From the NCBI GenBank assembly GCA_944548615.1, contig OX155961.1, forward strand, positions 31,512,204 through 31,576,203: DNA of 64,000 nucleotides, written 5' to 3'. Under the pieces are notes generated by a model. That model worked only from the letters and a program-made list of their open reading frames with translations. It was not told the origin of the DNA and did no database searches. The first letter of the stretch is position 1, and each line of letters starts with the position of its first letter. The position numbers and the translations under genes were made by a program. Origin of the DNA: Micropterix aruncella (taxonomy: Eukaryota > Arthropoda > Insecta > Lepidoptera > Micropterigidae). Positions 1 to 9,738 of the stretch are shown here, piece after piece.

Positions 1-73
1 ACTTACGTTTTTTCGTTCCTCCGCGATTAATTCGCAATTCACGCACGTTTGAGGCCTCTCGTGCCAACCAACT

Positions 74-131
74 ACGGGAAAAATTCCATCGCTTATATGC
101 ATTAGCATATAAGCGATGGAATTTTTCCCGT
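74..131. repeat. Perfect 27-bp inverted repeat (hairpin)
   Basis: Two 27-base arms (74-100 and 105-131) are exact reverse complements around a 4-base loop (ATTA). The left arm begins ACGGGAAAAATTCC. Just downstream, CGTACGACTCTCGTT occurs twice (about 135 and 161). Arms this exact fit either the fused ends of a young fold-back element or an assembly fold-back. No flanking target duplication is visible. Confidence 0.9.
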
Positions 132-789
132 GTACGTACGACTCTCGTTGCGTACAGTGCACGTACGACTCTCGTTTCTCCACCATCGACATTTTCAACC
201 TCAACCAACCGACGTTCGTTAAAGAATTATTCAAATCAATTGCACCTAACGAGCTTGTTAATACCTATCGTTCTTAGTTATATAATTTTCATGCAACATA
301 TCAGTAGCTACTACAAATATTTATAAATATTTATTATATATCTAAAAATATCTATAAACATCAATAAATATCTGTATATCTATATATCCACTATAAGACC
401 TACCTATATCTTTATTTATATACCATCGTCTAACATATCTATATACACATACCATCGTCTAACTCCTTCTTCCTAATCACTTCCAATTCCCTACCTCTCC
501 CATCGGTTTTCTATATTAATTTTATATTTAATATGAACTTAGTTTATTTTACAATTAATTTTTAAGTGTAATATGCCGAAATCCAAATGTGTAATATGCG
601 GAAATCTGTTAATTTCATAGGAAACGATTATCGGCGTAATGTTTTTCTCTTTTTTCTACATTATGTTTATGCACAAGTATTTCAATTGTATGCGCTGTAT
701 GTTTCCAGAAATAAAATAAAATAAAAATGAAATAAAAATAAAAATAAGTAATGATGCAGCCGCCGACCGGACTATAACATATTATTATA
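132..789. other. AT-rich intergenic DNA, no gene seen
   Basis: The stretch is AT-rich with short ATATCTA-type tracts at 300-440 and an A-rich tract at 700-745. No reading frame, RNA gene or recognisable element was found. Confidence 0.6.
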
Positions 790-1386
790 AGGGGCTCTCT
801 AGACGATCAAGCATGCTTGTCAAGCATCGCGTCGCGGACTGGGAGGGGATCGTAAACTGCAGGAAATATGCATATATTTTTTTTAATATTTACCAAAAAT
901 GCCTAATTTTGTAGTTTTACACGTGGAAGTCACGTCATTCATCAATCAATTACGTCTAATTAACGTGACTCCATGGTATAAACTACCAAATAAGGCATTT
1001 TTTGCTAGAGGGGATCTGGGAGGGGAGGCTGGGAGGGGATCGTAATTCGCAGAAAATATGCAAGTATGTTTTTTTTATATTTACCAAAAATGCCTATATT
1101 TGTAGTTTTTTACCACGGAGTCACGTTAATTAGATGTAATTAATTGGTTGATGATTGATTGATTGATGATTGATTGATTGGTGATTGATTGATGTATGAT
1201 TGATTGATAATGTATTAATGATTGTTTGATGATTTACTTCATGTGACAAGACACATGACGTCACTCGAAGATGCCAGATGGTATTAGTTTTTTTTTTTAT
1301 ATTTGCATATTTCCTGCGATTTACGATCACTTCCCAGCCCGTGATGCGATGCTTGACAAGCATGCTTGATCATCTAGAGAGCCCCT
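790..1386. mobile_element. Fold-back MITE with ~85-bp terminal inverted repeats (copy 1)
   Basis: The left end GGGGCTCTCTAGACGATCAA is the inverse of the right end, TTGATCATCTAGAGAGCCCC. The inverted arms run about 85 bp, through GGAAATATGCA. The interior repeats part of the left arm ('gggaggggatcgtaa' at about 840 and 1030), so this copy is a rearranged, lengthened version of the 308-bp copy at 2037. A GATT/GATGATT simple repeat fills 1140-1235. There is no coding capacity. The superfamily is not settled, because no clean target duplication is visible here. Confidence 0.8.
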
Positions 1387-1436
1387 AATAGTAATCACCC
1401 ATAAATTTTCCAATTGATCTCGATAGCAATGCTATT

Positions 1437-1503
1437 CCCATCCGATTTCAAACTGTATGTGAGAAGTACAGATGATCCCCATCCGATTTCAAACTGTATG
1501 TGA
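1437..1503. repeat. Direct duplication, 26 bp x 2
   Basis: The string beginning CCCATCCGATTTCAAACTG occurs at 1437-1462 and again at 1478-1503, separated by 15 bases. It is a small local tandem duplication with no coding meaning. Confidence 0.85.
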
Positions 1504-2030
1504 TGGTACAAAATAGATCCATATAGTTTGCCTATAGGGCGTGTGTATACAACATGCGTGTACAACATCCAACTAGAGGTCGATCAGTGTAAAACTAATT
1601 AAGAACTATATATTCGTATGCCAGTTCCCGCTCACGCCAGTTCCACGGCGCCCCCAAGAAGGAAATTACATTTCGTGAAACGTCATAAATCAGTGCGGAG
1701 CGCGTAAAGCGTGACGTCATTACCACTCGTGAATTATTTAAGATGCAGTGCGAATAAGCCGAACGAAGCGGACCCACAATCCTAGTTTACGGGCGTTTAA
1801 AAAGTAATTCATCAACCGGAAACGAGGTCGCGCGAGACGAATTTGTAAACATGGATTAGTTTTTTGGTCACGAAGCTGAGCGCTCTTTAAATTTCTTCTG
1901 GAAATTCTATATTACATGAACGTGAATGTACAGGTTTATAATGTCGTACTTTCCGTAATGTCATATGTTTTCTTCTCCCTTTATTTAAGGGCGGACAAAG
2001 ATCTTCCTGTCCAAAATCGATTCGTTTGGG
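1504..2030. other. Unannotated stretch, no gene seen
   Basis: This is mixed-composition DNA with short ORFs only. A near-duplicate motif (tgtgtatacaacatgcgtgtacaacatcc) lies at 1540-1570. Nothing here resembles a known protein or RNA. Confidence 0.5.
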
Positions 2031-2036
2031 AACAAG

Positions 2037-2344
2037 AAGGAGCTCAATAGACGATCAAACAATCGCGTCGCGGGCTTGGAGGGGATCGTAAACCGCAGGA
2101 AATATGCAAATATATTTTTTTATATTTACCACAAAAGCCTATTTTTGTAGTTGTATACCAGGGAGTCACGTCATACATCAATTAGTTACGTCTAATTAAC
2201 GTAACTTCCTGGTAAAAACTACTAAATTAGGCATTTTTGGTAAATATAAAAAAAATACATTTGCAGATTTCTTGCGGTTTGCGATGCCTTCTCAGCCGGC
2301 AACGCGATGCTTGACAAGCATGCTTGATCGTCTAGAGAGCCCTT
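2037..2344. mobile_element. Fold-back MITE, 308 bp (copy 2)
   Basis: Same family as 790-1386. The two halves are inverse: left 'atatttaccacaaaagcctattt' pairs with right 'aaattaggcatttttggtaaatat', so nearly the whole element folds into one hairpin. Ends read AAGGAGCTCAATAGACG and CGTCTAGAGAGCCCTT. AACAAG lies directly outside both ends (2031-2036 and 2345-2350) and is the likely target-site duplication. No coding sequence; it would need a transposase supplied elsewhere. Confidence 0.85.
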
Positions 2345-2350
2345 AACAAG

Positions 2351-3072
2351 ATGACATTAGTCATCATCATTGGGACGTTACGATATCATCATATTACTCT
2401 TTCATTACGCCGAGATTTTACAATCTGATCAATATGGAAATAAAAATGAATTTGACGTTTAACATATTTAAAAATAAAATAAAGAAATGGTTATCGAGTC
2501 ATGACAGACTAACCATAAATCAAATGTTAGAAATTATAATTTAATAAAACTTATACGCACAAATTAGAAATATAATTTTAAATATGTATGTTTAATTCTT
2601 TGATTTTGTTGTTATATATATTTTTAACAATCAATGCTATTTATTATGACTAGGTAATATTATATTTAATTATATATTATTTACCATATAATAAATATTA
2701 GAGACTTTTTTATATTTTCTTAGGACTTTCTTTTTTCTCCTTATAACTTTATTTTAGTTTAAAGTATATTCTATTTCTCACAACTATATTTAACGCAATG
2801 TTAAATAGAATGTGACAAATAGAATAATGGAATTGAGATCTGTTTTTAAGGCCAAATTTTAAGACAATTTTGTTTTTAAGCATTTTGTAAAACTTTGACA
2901 TTATTTATTATAATATTAGAGCTGAGTTCACACTATAACGGGCTAGTTCCATTTGGGTGGCAGAATCAAATAAGCATAAAGTTAAGGTTTTGCCATTCTG
3001 TTCCTGCTGTTTTTGTAAGCGAAATCTATGTTTTATAGTAATTAATTGTTCAATTAATAATTACTAAATAAA
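2351..3072. other. AT-rich intergenic DNA, no gene seen
   Basis: The stretch is about 75-80% A+T by eye, with no reading frame of note and no recognised repeat. It ends at the A that precedes the Helitron start. Confidence 0.55.
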
Positions 3073-3443
3073 TCTATATAATAAAAATAAGTCGGGTTTT
3101 ATAAATGTTACCTAATAACTCAAGAGCGGATGGCCCGATTTGGATGATACTTATTTTGTTTTGTTCATAATCACTTCGGTCATACTATAGGCTATAAAAT
3201 ATCCAGAAAAATCCGGGGATCTTTCGAAAAATTGAGATCAATATGAAAAACCGAAAATAATTTTGGTACCGAGCTTGATCATAGATGGCGTTGTTTGACA
3301 AGACTAAAAATACGAAAATTCGAAAATCGATATAGCATTTTACGAAATTTTCATAGCGTTTTCGTCAACTGAATTATCTGAATTTGTGTAATTTGTGTTA
3401 TTCGTGAATATTTTTCTAGGGTTTGCAATCATTTTTCACAGTT

Positions 3444-4089
3444 ATGCCCTTGCGCAGACGCTCTAATCTCAAGGTGACCGCTCGAGCAATACGACAAAGA
3501 GAGGTTCGAGCAACTGAAAGAGATGGGCATCGCCAAGAATTGAATGAAGCGGCAGGAATCCGTAATGTTGCAGTGCGAGGACGATTGAATTTGAGACAAA
3601 ACACATACAGAGAGGCATTCTATTATGATTTGGCGATACACTACAGCGATTATGAATGCGTGCGAATTGGAGAAATGGACTATTTGTGCCAATATCGCAA
3701 GGCCTTTAGGTACCGCTACGAACCACTTGGTTTGTGTTGCGCAGGGGGTAAAATGAGATTGACACCATTGGTTCCAAAACCAGAACCATTAGGATCGTTG
3801 GTGTCTTGAAATGCACCAAATTCTAAGCATTTTCTGTCGTACATACAATATTACAATAATTGCTTCCAAATGATTTCATTTGGTGCAATACATATTGTTC
3901 GCGACAATTTTATACCCAAAGTAAAGGTAATTGCTTCAAACTTATTTACAAATGATTCAGTTAATGATCACTTCGGCGTAACATTTGTGATTGCAGATTC
4001 AAGGCCAAATTTTCCATAAGCTGGGTCAGCTGTTGCCGGTGCCAAATGCAGAACATAAATTTCTGGTAGACTTTTTCATGTGCAATTAA
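3444..4089 (+). pseudogene. Helitron-encoded protein, N-terminal region (Helitron_like_N), broken
   Basis: The reading frame from ATG 3444 begins MPLRRRSNLKVTARAIRQRE, a start typical of insect Helitron proteins, and continues with YREAFYYDLAIHYSDYECVR and YLCQYRKAFRYR. A TGA at 3807-3809 interrupts it, but the same frame runs on (KHFLSYIQYYNNCFQM, SFGAIHIVRDNF) to 3926. GTAATT at 3927 and TTGCAG ending 3996 then bound a 70-bp intron-like gap, after which IQGQIFHKLGQLLPVPNAEH continues in phase and stops at 4089. In intact relatives this region leads into the HUH Rep nuclease and a Pif1-type helicase, both absent here. It is a remnant of an autonomous parent. Confidence 0.85.
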
Positions 4090-4111
4090 CGGAAAGAAGT
4101 GCAACTAGGGC

Positions 4112-4556
4112 TGTCAACTACAGCGGGCGAGCCCTGCAGGGTTCGCCCGCTGGAAGTTTTAACGATTGGTCATTCTATCTCCCTGGAGATAACGATTGGT
4201 CGTTCTATCCCCTGAGCGCAGAAGACTCGGACAAAACAGTCCACCGTCTAGCTCCGCCACAAACCCGTAAGAGGCCAACGCCTTAACCGCGAGATAGCCA
4301 GTAGTGTTACCCAGCGGGCTTACACTCACGCCCTTACTTCCAATTGTGACCGGATTACTCCAGTCTCTCGATTGGTTACGAGTTCGAGGTCGCTTGCGCG
4401 GTCCTCTCCCTTACGAAGCGGTGAACGTTGTATACCGAATCTATGGCGGACCACGGCGTCCTTTGCCCGGCTGTTCACCCAGGATCGGGTAGCCGATGGT
4501 CACCTCAAGAGCAGTCGCCGTAAGGTCCGCAACCACCCCCACTCTATAGGAAACAA
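4112..4556 (+). mobile_element. Family A (GC-rich element), partial copy A1
   Basis: Starts TCAACTACAGCGGGCGAG and follows the family A pattern through 'ttaacgattggtc', 'tctctcgattggttacgag' and 'ccgtaaggtccgcaaccac', stopping at CTCTATAGGAAACAA, about two-thirds of the way along. It lies in the same direction as copy A2 directly after it and inside the Helitron. Confidence 0.85.
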
Positions 4557-4562
4557 CTTGCG

Positions 4563-5074
4563 GTGTCAACTACAACGGGCGAGCCCGTCACCACAGGACG
4601 TTTTAACGATTTTCTCGTTCTGTCGCCCTGCAGTGAACGTAGAAGACTTTGGACGAAACAAATCCAACGTCCAGCTACGTCACAACCCGCAAGAAGCCAA
4701 CGCCTTACCGCGAGATAGCCAGTGTTACCTGGCGGGCCGACCCTCGCGCCCTTGCTTCCAATTGTGACCAGATTTCTCCGGTCTCTCGATTGGTTCTCGG
4801 TCTCTCTATAGGAAACAGTACTGCTTCCAGACTCACCCGACTGTTAGTCAGAGTGCGCAATCGATTGGCATATGCCGCATGGTACGCAGACCGTCCAGGA
4901 GCGCCAAAAGGTTGATTCCCAGGGGAAACTAACCATAAGGCTAGAGAACTGGGTAGGAACCCAGGCTCGCACTTCATGCGTGGAAGCCATCGGATAGGTG
5001 TTGACCCGTGAGTGTGACCAACCCTTGTCTGAATGGGTCTTCGTGGTCAAATCAGCAAGGGCCCATTAACTCCC
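4563..5074 (+). mobile_element. Family A, copy A2 with internal deletion
   Basis: Starts GTGTCAACTACAACGGGCGAG and ends GGGCCCATTAACTCCC, the two family A ends. About 150 bp are missing at 4800, where 'gattggttctcgg' joins 'tctctctataggaaac'. The join falls at the same CTATAGGAAAC point where copy A1 stops, which suggests unequal exchange between the two. Confidence 0.85.
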
Positions 5075-5152
5075 AAAAGTGCGGCAACGATGTACTTACA
5101 ATCCAAAGGCAAAGTCATTCGTGGCGAGACGAAGTTCGCCGGGTTCTGCTAG

Positions 5153-5635
5153 TAAATAAATAAAAGTATGTCCTTTTCACAAAAGCGACATTGATCTTTT
5201 ATCCACGTAGCCCTTCGATTACTTTTTAGAATCCCATCTCCATTATAAAGACTACTATTATTCTGTTATAGTTTTAATGTTGTGGCTTTATTTATAACTA
5301 GTTAAAACCAAAAAAAAACTCAAAAACGTAGCCACCCCCTTCTTGTAGTATTAAGATCAGTGTCATATTTATGACAGGGTTGGGTTGTGCCATGGTGACA
5401 AATTGTAGGCCTTAATAAAGTTGTTGTCTGTTTCGGCGTCGGCTGTCGGGTGTCATATATTGCTTTTCAAAGGCGCTCTGCGTACCGTAGAGTCCCCTTT
5501 CTCAAACGGCGCGATAAGAAAAAGCGTAGATCAGTCTTTCTTTACATTGTTATTGGCCATCTTGCTATGACTGCACGTCTTCGCTGCTTCGAGGAATAAA
5601 ATAAATTGAAAATTGATCACAAGTAAACAAGTGAG
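5153..5635. other. Unannotated stretch, no gene seen
   Basis: Begins with an AAAT repeat after the Helitron. It contains no convincing reading frame and no recognised element. Confidence 0.5.
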
Positions 5636-6330
5636 ATACGCGGTGTGATCAAAAAGTAACGACAATTTTGAGATTAAGCGAGTTTCAATTTGCCGATCTG
5701 GTTATTTTTTTTTCGTAGGCTGGTAATATTGTTTGTCATATATTCACTATGTTTTAGCCATATTGACTTTGTACTTTCATATAACGGTTATTTAAAAGTG
5801 ACGCCCTCAAAGGTGTTTGGCGTTTTTTTTCATACTTGATTTTTTTTAAAAATGATCGTTCAAAGAAATTGCATTAAGTTTGTGTCAAGAACAACATTAA
5901 GTATTAAGAAATGGTGGAGATGTTGAAGAAAGCTTTTTTGAAGGAAGTAAGAACGGTTTCAAATGGCCGCGTTTGATGATTATAACTTTCTGATGATCTG
6001 TGCCTTATGAGTTCTTACTACCGGGTGGTGCAGTTAATAAAGAGTATTATTTTAGAGTTATGCGCAATTCACGCCAGAAAATTCGAAAAAAACACTAAAA
6101 CTTTGTACGGACAACTCTCCGAATTTACTTATTTGGGAAAGTCATCCAGAAGTATGATAACGATAACAAGTATTGGCCAAGAATAACATGAACTGGATGC
6201 CACTACTTCCCTATTCCCAAGATATGGCCCATTGTGCTTTGTTTTTGACCCCAGATAGTTTTAAAACAGATAGTTTAACAATTAGGAAAATATCACTGTT
6301 TGTGTCGGGATCTTTCATCACATAAATTTC
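5636..6330 (+). pseudogene. mariner-family transposase relic
   Basis: The 5' flank 'gcggtgtgatcaaaaagtaacg' resembles a mariner terminal repeat. Frames read in pieces give IKF/CVKN and EMVEMLKKAF (DNA-binding region), then YEFLLPGGAVNKEYYFRVMR at about 6005-6065 and AKNNMNWMPLLPYSQDMAHC at about 6176-6235, which are the middle and end of the mariner catalytic core. The usual PYSPDLAPCD is changed to PYSQDMAHCA, so an acidic residue of that motif is gone, and stops and frameshifts separate the blocks. Much of the middle is deleted. It is dead; I did not locate a clear right terminus. Confidence 0.72.
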
Positions 6331-6443
6331 GTTTTTTTATATACTTTCGTGTGTCTTAAGATTTATTCGAAGAATTACATGAAATTCGTAAAAAAATTGT
6401 AACCTATTTTAATAATCAATAAACAGACTGATAAATTACTTAC

Positions 6444-6645
6444 CAGTCATATTAATTTCTTTTCCAATTTCTTTCCACAATTTTGATTTTATCGCCATGT
6501 TTTTATATGAATTATCATTAGTATTATATAGGGAGGGGTGTCTCCGAACATATTCTCTCAGTGTTTCAGTCATGTTCCTTGTATTTTCACGCGTACGTCG
6601 GACGCTTTCAAGAAATTTGTAAACAAATACAGCGCCCGACGCCAA
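6444..6645 (-). CDS. Partial gene: first exon with N-terminal half of a MADF (Myb/SANT-like) domain
   Basis: The minus strand encodes LREYVRRHPSLYNTND and SYKNMAIKSKLWKEIGKEIN, the first half of a MADF DNA-binding domain (acidic/aromatic LY core, then KxxWxxIxxE). Coding ends at a perfect splice donor (ACTG|GTAAGT; exon edge at 6444), so the rest of the domain should lie in an exon at lower coordinates. I cannot find one, and that space is occupied by the mariner relic. The start could be M at 6645 or, more likely from alignment to the domain, M at 6573 (context aacATGa). MADF proteins are insect transcription regulators and also the second protein of PIF/Harbinger transposons. The GCG-rich upstream DNA favours the transposon reading. 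Confidence 0.55.
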
Positions 6646-6805
6646 AGCGTTCTAGCGTAACGTCAGAACGCCGCGTACTGCCAGCGCCCGCGCTGTTTGA
6701 CAGTATAATACCGTCCCAATACAACACAACTCGGCGCTATAACGCAGCGTCAAGATTTACGTTGTAGCGCTCTGACGCGCGCTAAATACGCGTTCTGTTT
6801 GACGA
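6646..6805 (-). other. GC-rich, GCGTC-word-rich 5' end, possible transposon terminus
   Basis: Upstream of the MADF exon, words such as gcgtcagagcgcta, gacgctgcgttatagcg and gcgcccgacgccaaagcg recur in both orientations, and the block ends in CCTCGTCAAACAGAACGCG (minus strand). Dense subterminal GCGTC-type repeats beside a terminus are common in PIF/Harbinger-like elements. The partner terminus was not found. Confidence 0.35.
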
Positions 6806-6954
6806 GGCCTTTAATTGGAAAAACCAACGGAAAACTGTCCTCAAATGCTGATACAGTTCGACTTCCACATGCAATTCCACAGGCAGTGAAGTCGTGAGAT
6901 TTGTGCTGAATTTAGAATCTAAGAAAATGTATACATTCCGATACATCATTCTTC

Positions 6955-7140
6955 TGTTTACACGCGCTCTTTTACAGTCCATTCTGCTCGTTTATGGAAT
7001 CAGCTCCCTCACTCTATCAGGCATGCACCTTCGCTGCATACTTTCAAAAAATTATTGAAGACACTGTTACACAGCCACTAACCAAATACCTCACCTTGTC
7101 CTCTCCTTTATCCTTCCCTGGGCAACCTTAGCATAAGTTA
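6955..7140 (+). pseudogene. LINE ORF2 C-terminal fragment
   Basis: The frame gives FTVHSARLWNQLPHSIRHAP, then SLHTFKKLLKTLLHSH. This is the conserved C-terminal tail of Jockey/I-type LINE reverse transcriptase proteins ('xxRLWNxLPxxIR ... SFKxxLK'). Nothing upstream in the same element survives, so it is a 5'-truncated insertion. Confidence 0.6.
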
Positions 7141-7224
7141 CTGACATGTATCTGTATAAGCTTATTTTAAATTTAACTTTACTACTTCTTTGTGTACGGT
7201 GAAAATTAGGAAGTATTTTATCAA

Positions 7225-7745
7225 ATGGTTGACTGTAAGATCAAATGGTTATCAAATGGTTCCAGAGCAAATGAAAAGCCTTGGAGAGGACCAATTTAAA
7301 AAGATAATTATACATAATTTGGTAAGAAACCCAATGTATGGTATAAGGGAGTTTGTTTTCCATGTTGATGATTAATGAAATGCGTAAAGTTTTAAACATA
7401 ATGGTATTATGATAGCTGACATTCTAATTTTCATATAATTAAATTCATTTTTAAAAAAAAAATACGAAGGCATATTGCTGGATTGGCAATAAAATATATA
7501 TTTTTTGATTATTCAACATAGAATTTGCATTTCTATTTTAATATATTATTCTCCCTGACTCATCACATTAGCATATTTTGATTATTTGTATGTAGGTAAT
7601 ATTGAATATAATATTACAGCCATGACAACTATCACGATAGTTATGTTTATAATAATGAAATTTTTAGCATTTAATTTTGTGACGCATCCAAGTGTAGGAA
7701 TGCCTATCTACTGGAGTAGTTGATTGTATTGTATTATATTGTATT
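7225..7745 (+). mobile_element. LINE 3' end, tail (ATTGT)n, copy 1
   Basis: Encodes PEQMKSLGEDQFKKIIIHNL then VRNPMYGIREFVFHVDD and a stop near 7374, the end of a Jockey-like ORF2. A 3' UTR with 'gtgacgcatccaagtgtaggaatgc' and a TTGTATTGTATTATATTGTA tail follow. The copy at 26050-26655 is nearly the same over about 500 bp. It lacks the reverse transcriptase. Confidence 0.8.
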
Positions 7746-7875
7746 GTAAGATGTCGCTATAGCGATAAGTCCGCCATTTGTGCATATTTTTTTGTTTATA
7801 AAACCAGCGTAATATTCATTAAGTTATGTTTTTATAGCACAATAAAGTTATTCTATTCTATTCTTTATTCTATAC
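7746..7875 (+). mobile_element. Short LINE 3' tail, (TTCTA)n
   Basis: About 130 bp ends in 'cacaataaagttattctattctattct', an AATAAA-like signal followed by a TTCTA repeat. This is the form left by a severely 5'-truncated LINE or SINE. Confidence 0.45.
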
Positions 7876-8422
7876 ATTCCCAGGGCTACATGAAAAATCT
7901 CGCAAATCGTAGGCCAATTGCCACGTACTACTGCCGGTCGTATTATTCAACATTCATGGATGCTTGAGCCTATCTTCCCATTTTAATAGCAGTGACCGTG
8001 ACGGCGTGGTGTCCTATCGCGATGAGAAATGGCACGAATGGTTTGCTTTGCCATTAATCATGTCTTCCTCCCGACATAAAAAAAATATATACCCTCATTT
8101 TCCCATCCTCCCAAGACGGCAGAAACCTTGAAGAGCAATAATGATTACAATCAAGAAATTAGGCGGACACTTTACAGACTATTCCCGTTTCTTATACGAT
8201 TATTTATTAAGGTGTATTTTGACAGTTTTAAGTAATATACGTACGTTACAATTTTTCGCATTATTTTTAAATTTAATATACGAGTAAAAAAGAAACATGA
8301 TTTCTAACTCCCGCCATGAATGGATGGCTGGAATCAATGTTGAGCATATTCGCAGACGATATTTCGGGCACCCCTCACATATATTATTAGCGTTGAAGGT
8401 TTTAAATTACTATTCATTATCT
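7876..8422. other. Unannotated stretch, one short dispersed repeat
   Basis: No gene seen. The string 'gtgtattttgacagttttaagtaat' near 8210 recurs inverted at about 14840-14870 ('aactgtcaaaatacaca'), so part of this is an uncharacterised dispersed repeat. Confidence 0.5.
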
Positions 8423-8458
8423 ATTCGGCCCAACAAGGCATCTGTGTACCAAATTTCA
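8423..8458 (-). repeat. Family B fragment (35 bp)
   Basis: CGGCCCAACAAGGCATCTGT followed by 'gtaccaaatttca' is the inverse of a block shared by all long family B copies (for example 62220-62260). It is cut off where a family A copy begins. Confidence 0.7.
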
Positions 8459-9738
8459 GGGAGCTAATGGACCCTTGCTGAGTTGGCCGCGAAGACCCAT
8501 TTTGTTCAGTCACATACACGGGTCAACACCCATCCGGCGGCCTCCACGCAAGAAGTGCGAGCCCGGGTAGGACTCTGGCCTTAGGGCTAGTTTTCCCTAG
8601 GAATTAACCTTCTGGCGCTCCTGGACGGTCTGCGCACCGTGCGGCGTAAGCCAATCGACTGTACACTCTGACTAACATATTGAGATGTCAACCACAACGG
8701 GCGAACGCGTCACCGCAGGATGTTTTAACGATTCTTCGTTCTATCGACCGTGCAGTGAGCGTAGAAGACTTTGGACATAATAAATCCGACGTCTAGCTAC
8801 GCCACAACCCGCAAGAAGCCAACGCCTTTACCGCGAGATAGCCAGTATGTTACCTGGCAGGCCGACACTCGCGCCCTTGCTTCCAATTGTGACCAGATTT
8901 CTCCGGTCTCTCGATTCGTTCCGAGTTCAAGGTCGCTTGCGCGGTCCTCTCCCTTACGAAGCGGTGAAACGGTGTGCACCGAATCTGTCGCGGACCAAGG
9001 CGTCTTTCGCCCGACTCTGAACCGGGATCGGATGGCCAATGGTCATTTCAAGAGCAGTCGCCGTAAGGTAGGCAACCACCCCCGCTCTATAGGAAACAAT
9101 ACAGTTCCCAGACTCCCCCGACTGTTAGTCGGAGAGCACAATCGATTGGGCTTGCGCCGCTCGGTGCGCAGACCGTCCAGGAGCGCCAGAGGTTTGATTC
9201 CCAGGGGAGACTGGTTGACCCAGTGTCCTACCCAGGTTCGCACCCCATGCGTGGAGGCCATCGGATGGGTGTTGACCCGTGAATATGTGACCGACCCTGA
9301 ACACATGGGTCATCGTGGCCACCTCATCATGGGCCCGTTAGCTCCCCTCTCTGACTAACAGTCGGGGGAGTCTGGAAGCAGTACTGTTTCCTATAGAGCG
9401 GGGGTAGTTTCCCAGGTGAATAAGCCGGGCAAAGGATGCCGTGGTCCGCGATAGATTCGGTATACACCGTTTCACCGCTTCGTAAGGGAGAGGACCTCGC
9501 AAGCGACCTCGAACTCGTAACCTATCGAGAGACCGGAGTAATCTGGTCGCAATTGGAAGCAAGGGCGTGAGTGTAAGCCCGCTGGGTCACACTCTAAGGC
9601 GTTGGCCTCTTGCGGGCATGTGGCGGAGCTTGGCGGTGGATTGTTTTGTCCAAGTCTTCTGCGTTCACTTCACGGGAGAGAGAACGACTAATCGTTATAA
9701 CTTCCTGAGGTGACGGGTTTGCCCGTTGTAGTTGACAA
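8459..9738 (-). mobile_element. Family A copy A3, split by an inserted copy A4
   Basis: Minus-oriented family A sequence begins GGGAGCTAATGGACCC at 8459, runs to 8677, stops, and resumes at 9349 (ctctgactaacagtcggggg) to end GTTGTAGTTGACA at about 9738. The gap holds copy A4 in the opposite direction, flanked by CTCTGACTAACA on both sides. The two halves of A3 join into one uninterrupted family A unit, so it was in place first. Confidence 0.9.
8678..9348 (+). mobile_element. Family A copy A4, complete (671 bp), with 12-bp target duplication
   Basis: This is the reference copy. It lies between CTCTGACTAACA at 8666-8677 and the same 12 bases at 9349-9360. It runs from tattgagATGTCAACC to GTTAGCTCCCCT. 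GC content is clearly above the flanks. It holds one open frame of 195 codons (8771-9358), but that frame is broken in the other copies and resembles nothing I know, so I do not call it a gene. It has no terminal inverted repeats and no poly-A or simple-repeat tail. A duplication of 12 bases without inverted termini suggests copying by target-primed reverse transcription, but the class is open. Confidence 0.88.

Larger units (their letters stand above)
3073..5152 (+). mobile_element. Helitron, internally deleted and invaded
   Basis: The 5' end is TCTATATAATAAAAATAAGT after an A, and the 3' end is CTAG before a T, matching Helitron insertion between A and T. A hairpin, GGCGAgacgaagTTCGCC, sits about 10 bases before the 3' CTAG, as in rolling-circle Helitrons. 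Inside are a broken N-terminal Rep-like gene (3444-4089) and two family A copies (4112-5074). The Rep catalytic part and the helicase are missing, so the element cannot move on its own. Both termini and the coding remnant agree, so the call is firm. Confidence 0.88.

Noticed and set aside
1130..1363. 77-codon frame with repeated NHQSI units
   Set aside because: Arises from the GATT simple repeat in the MITE.
8771..9358. 195-codon frame in family A copy A4
   Set aside because: It is the longest frame in the family, but all other copies break it, and the residues (many R, S, P) fit GC-rich non-coding DNA. It is not called a gene, though a parent ORF cannot be ruled out.
9043..9562. Several 65-87-codon minus-strand frames
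   Set aside because: Shadows of family A sequence on the opposite strand.
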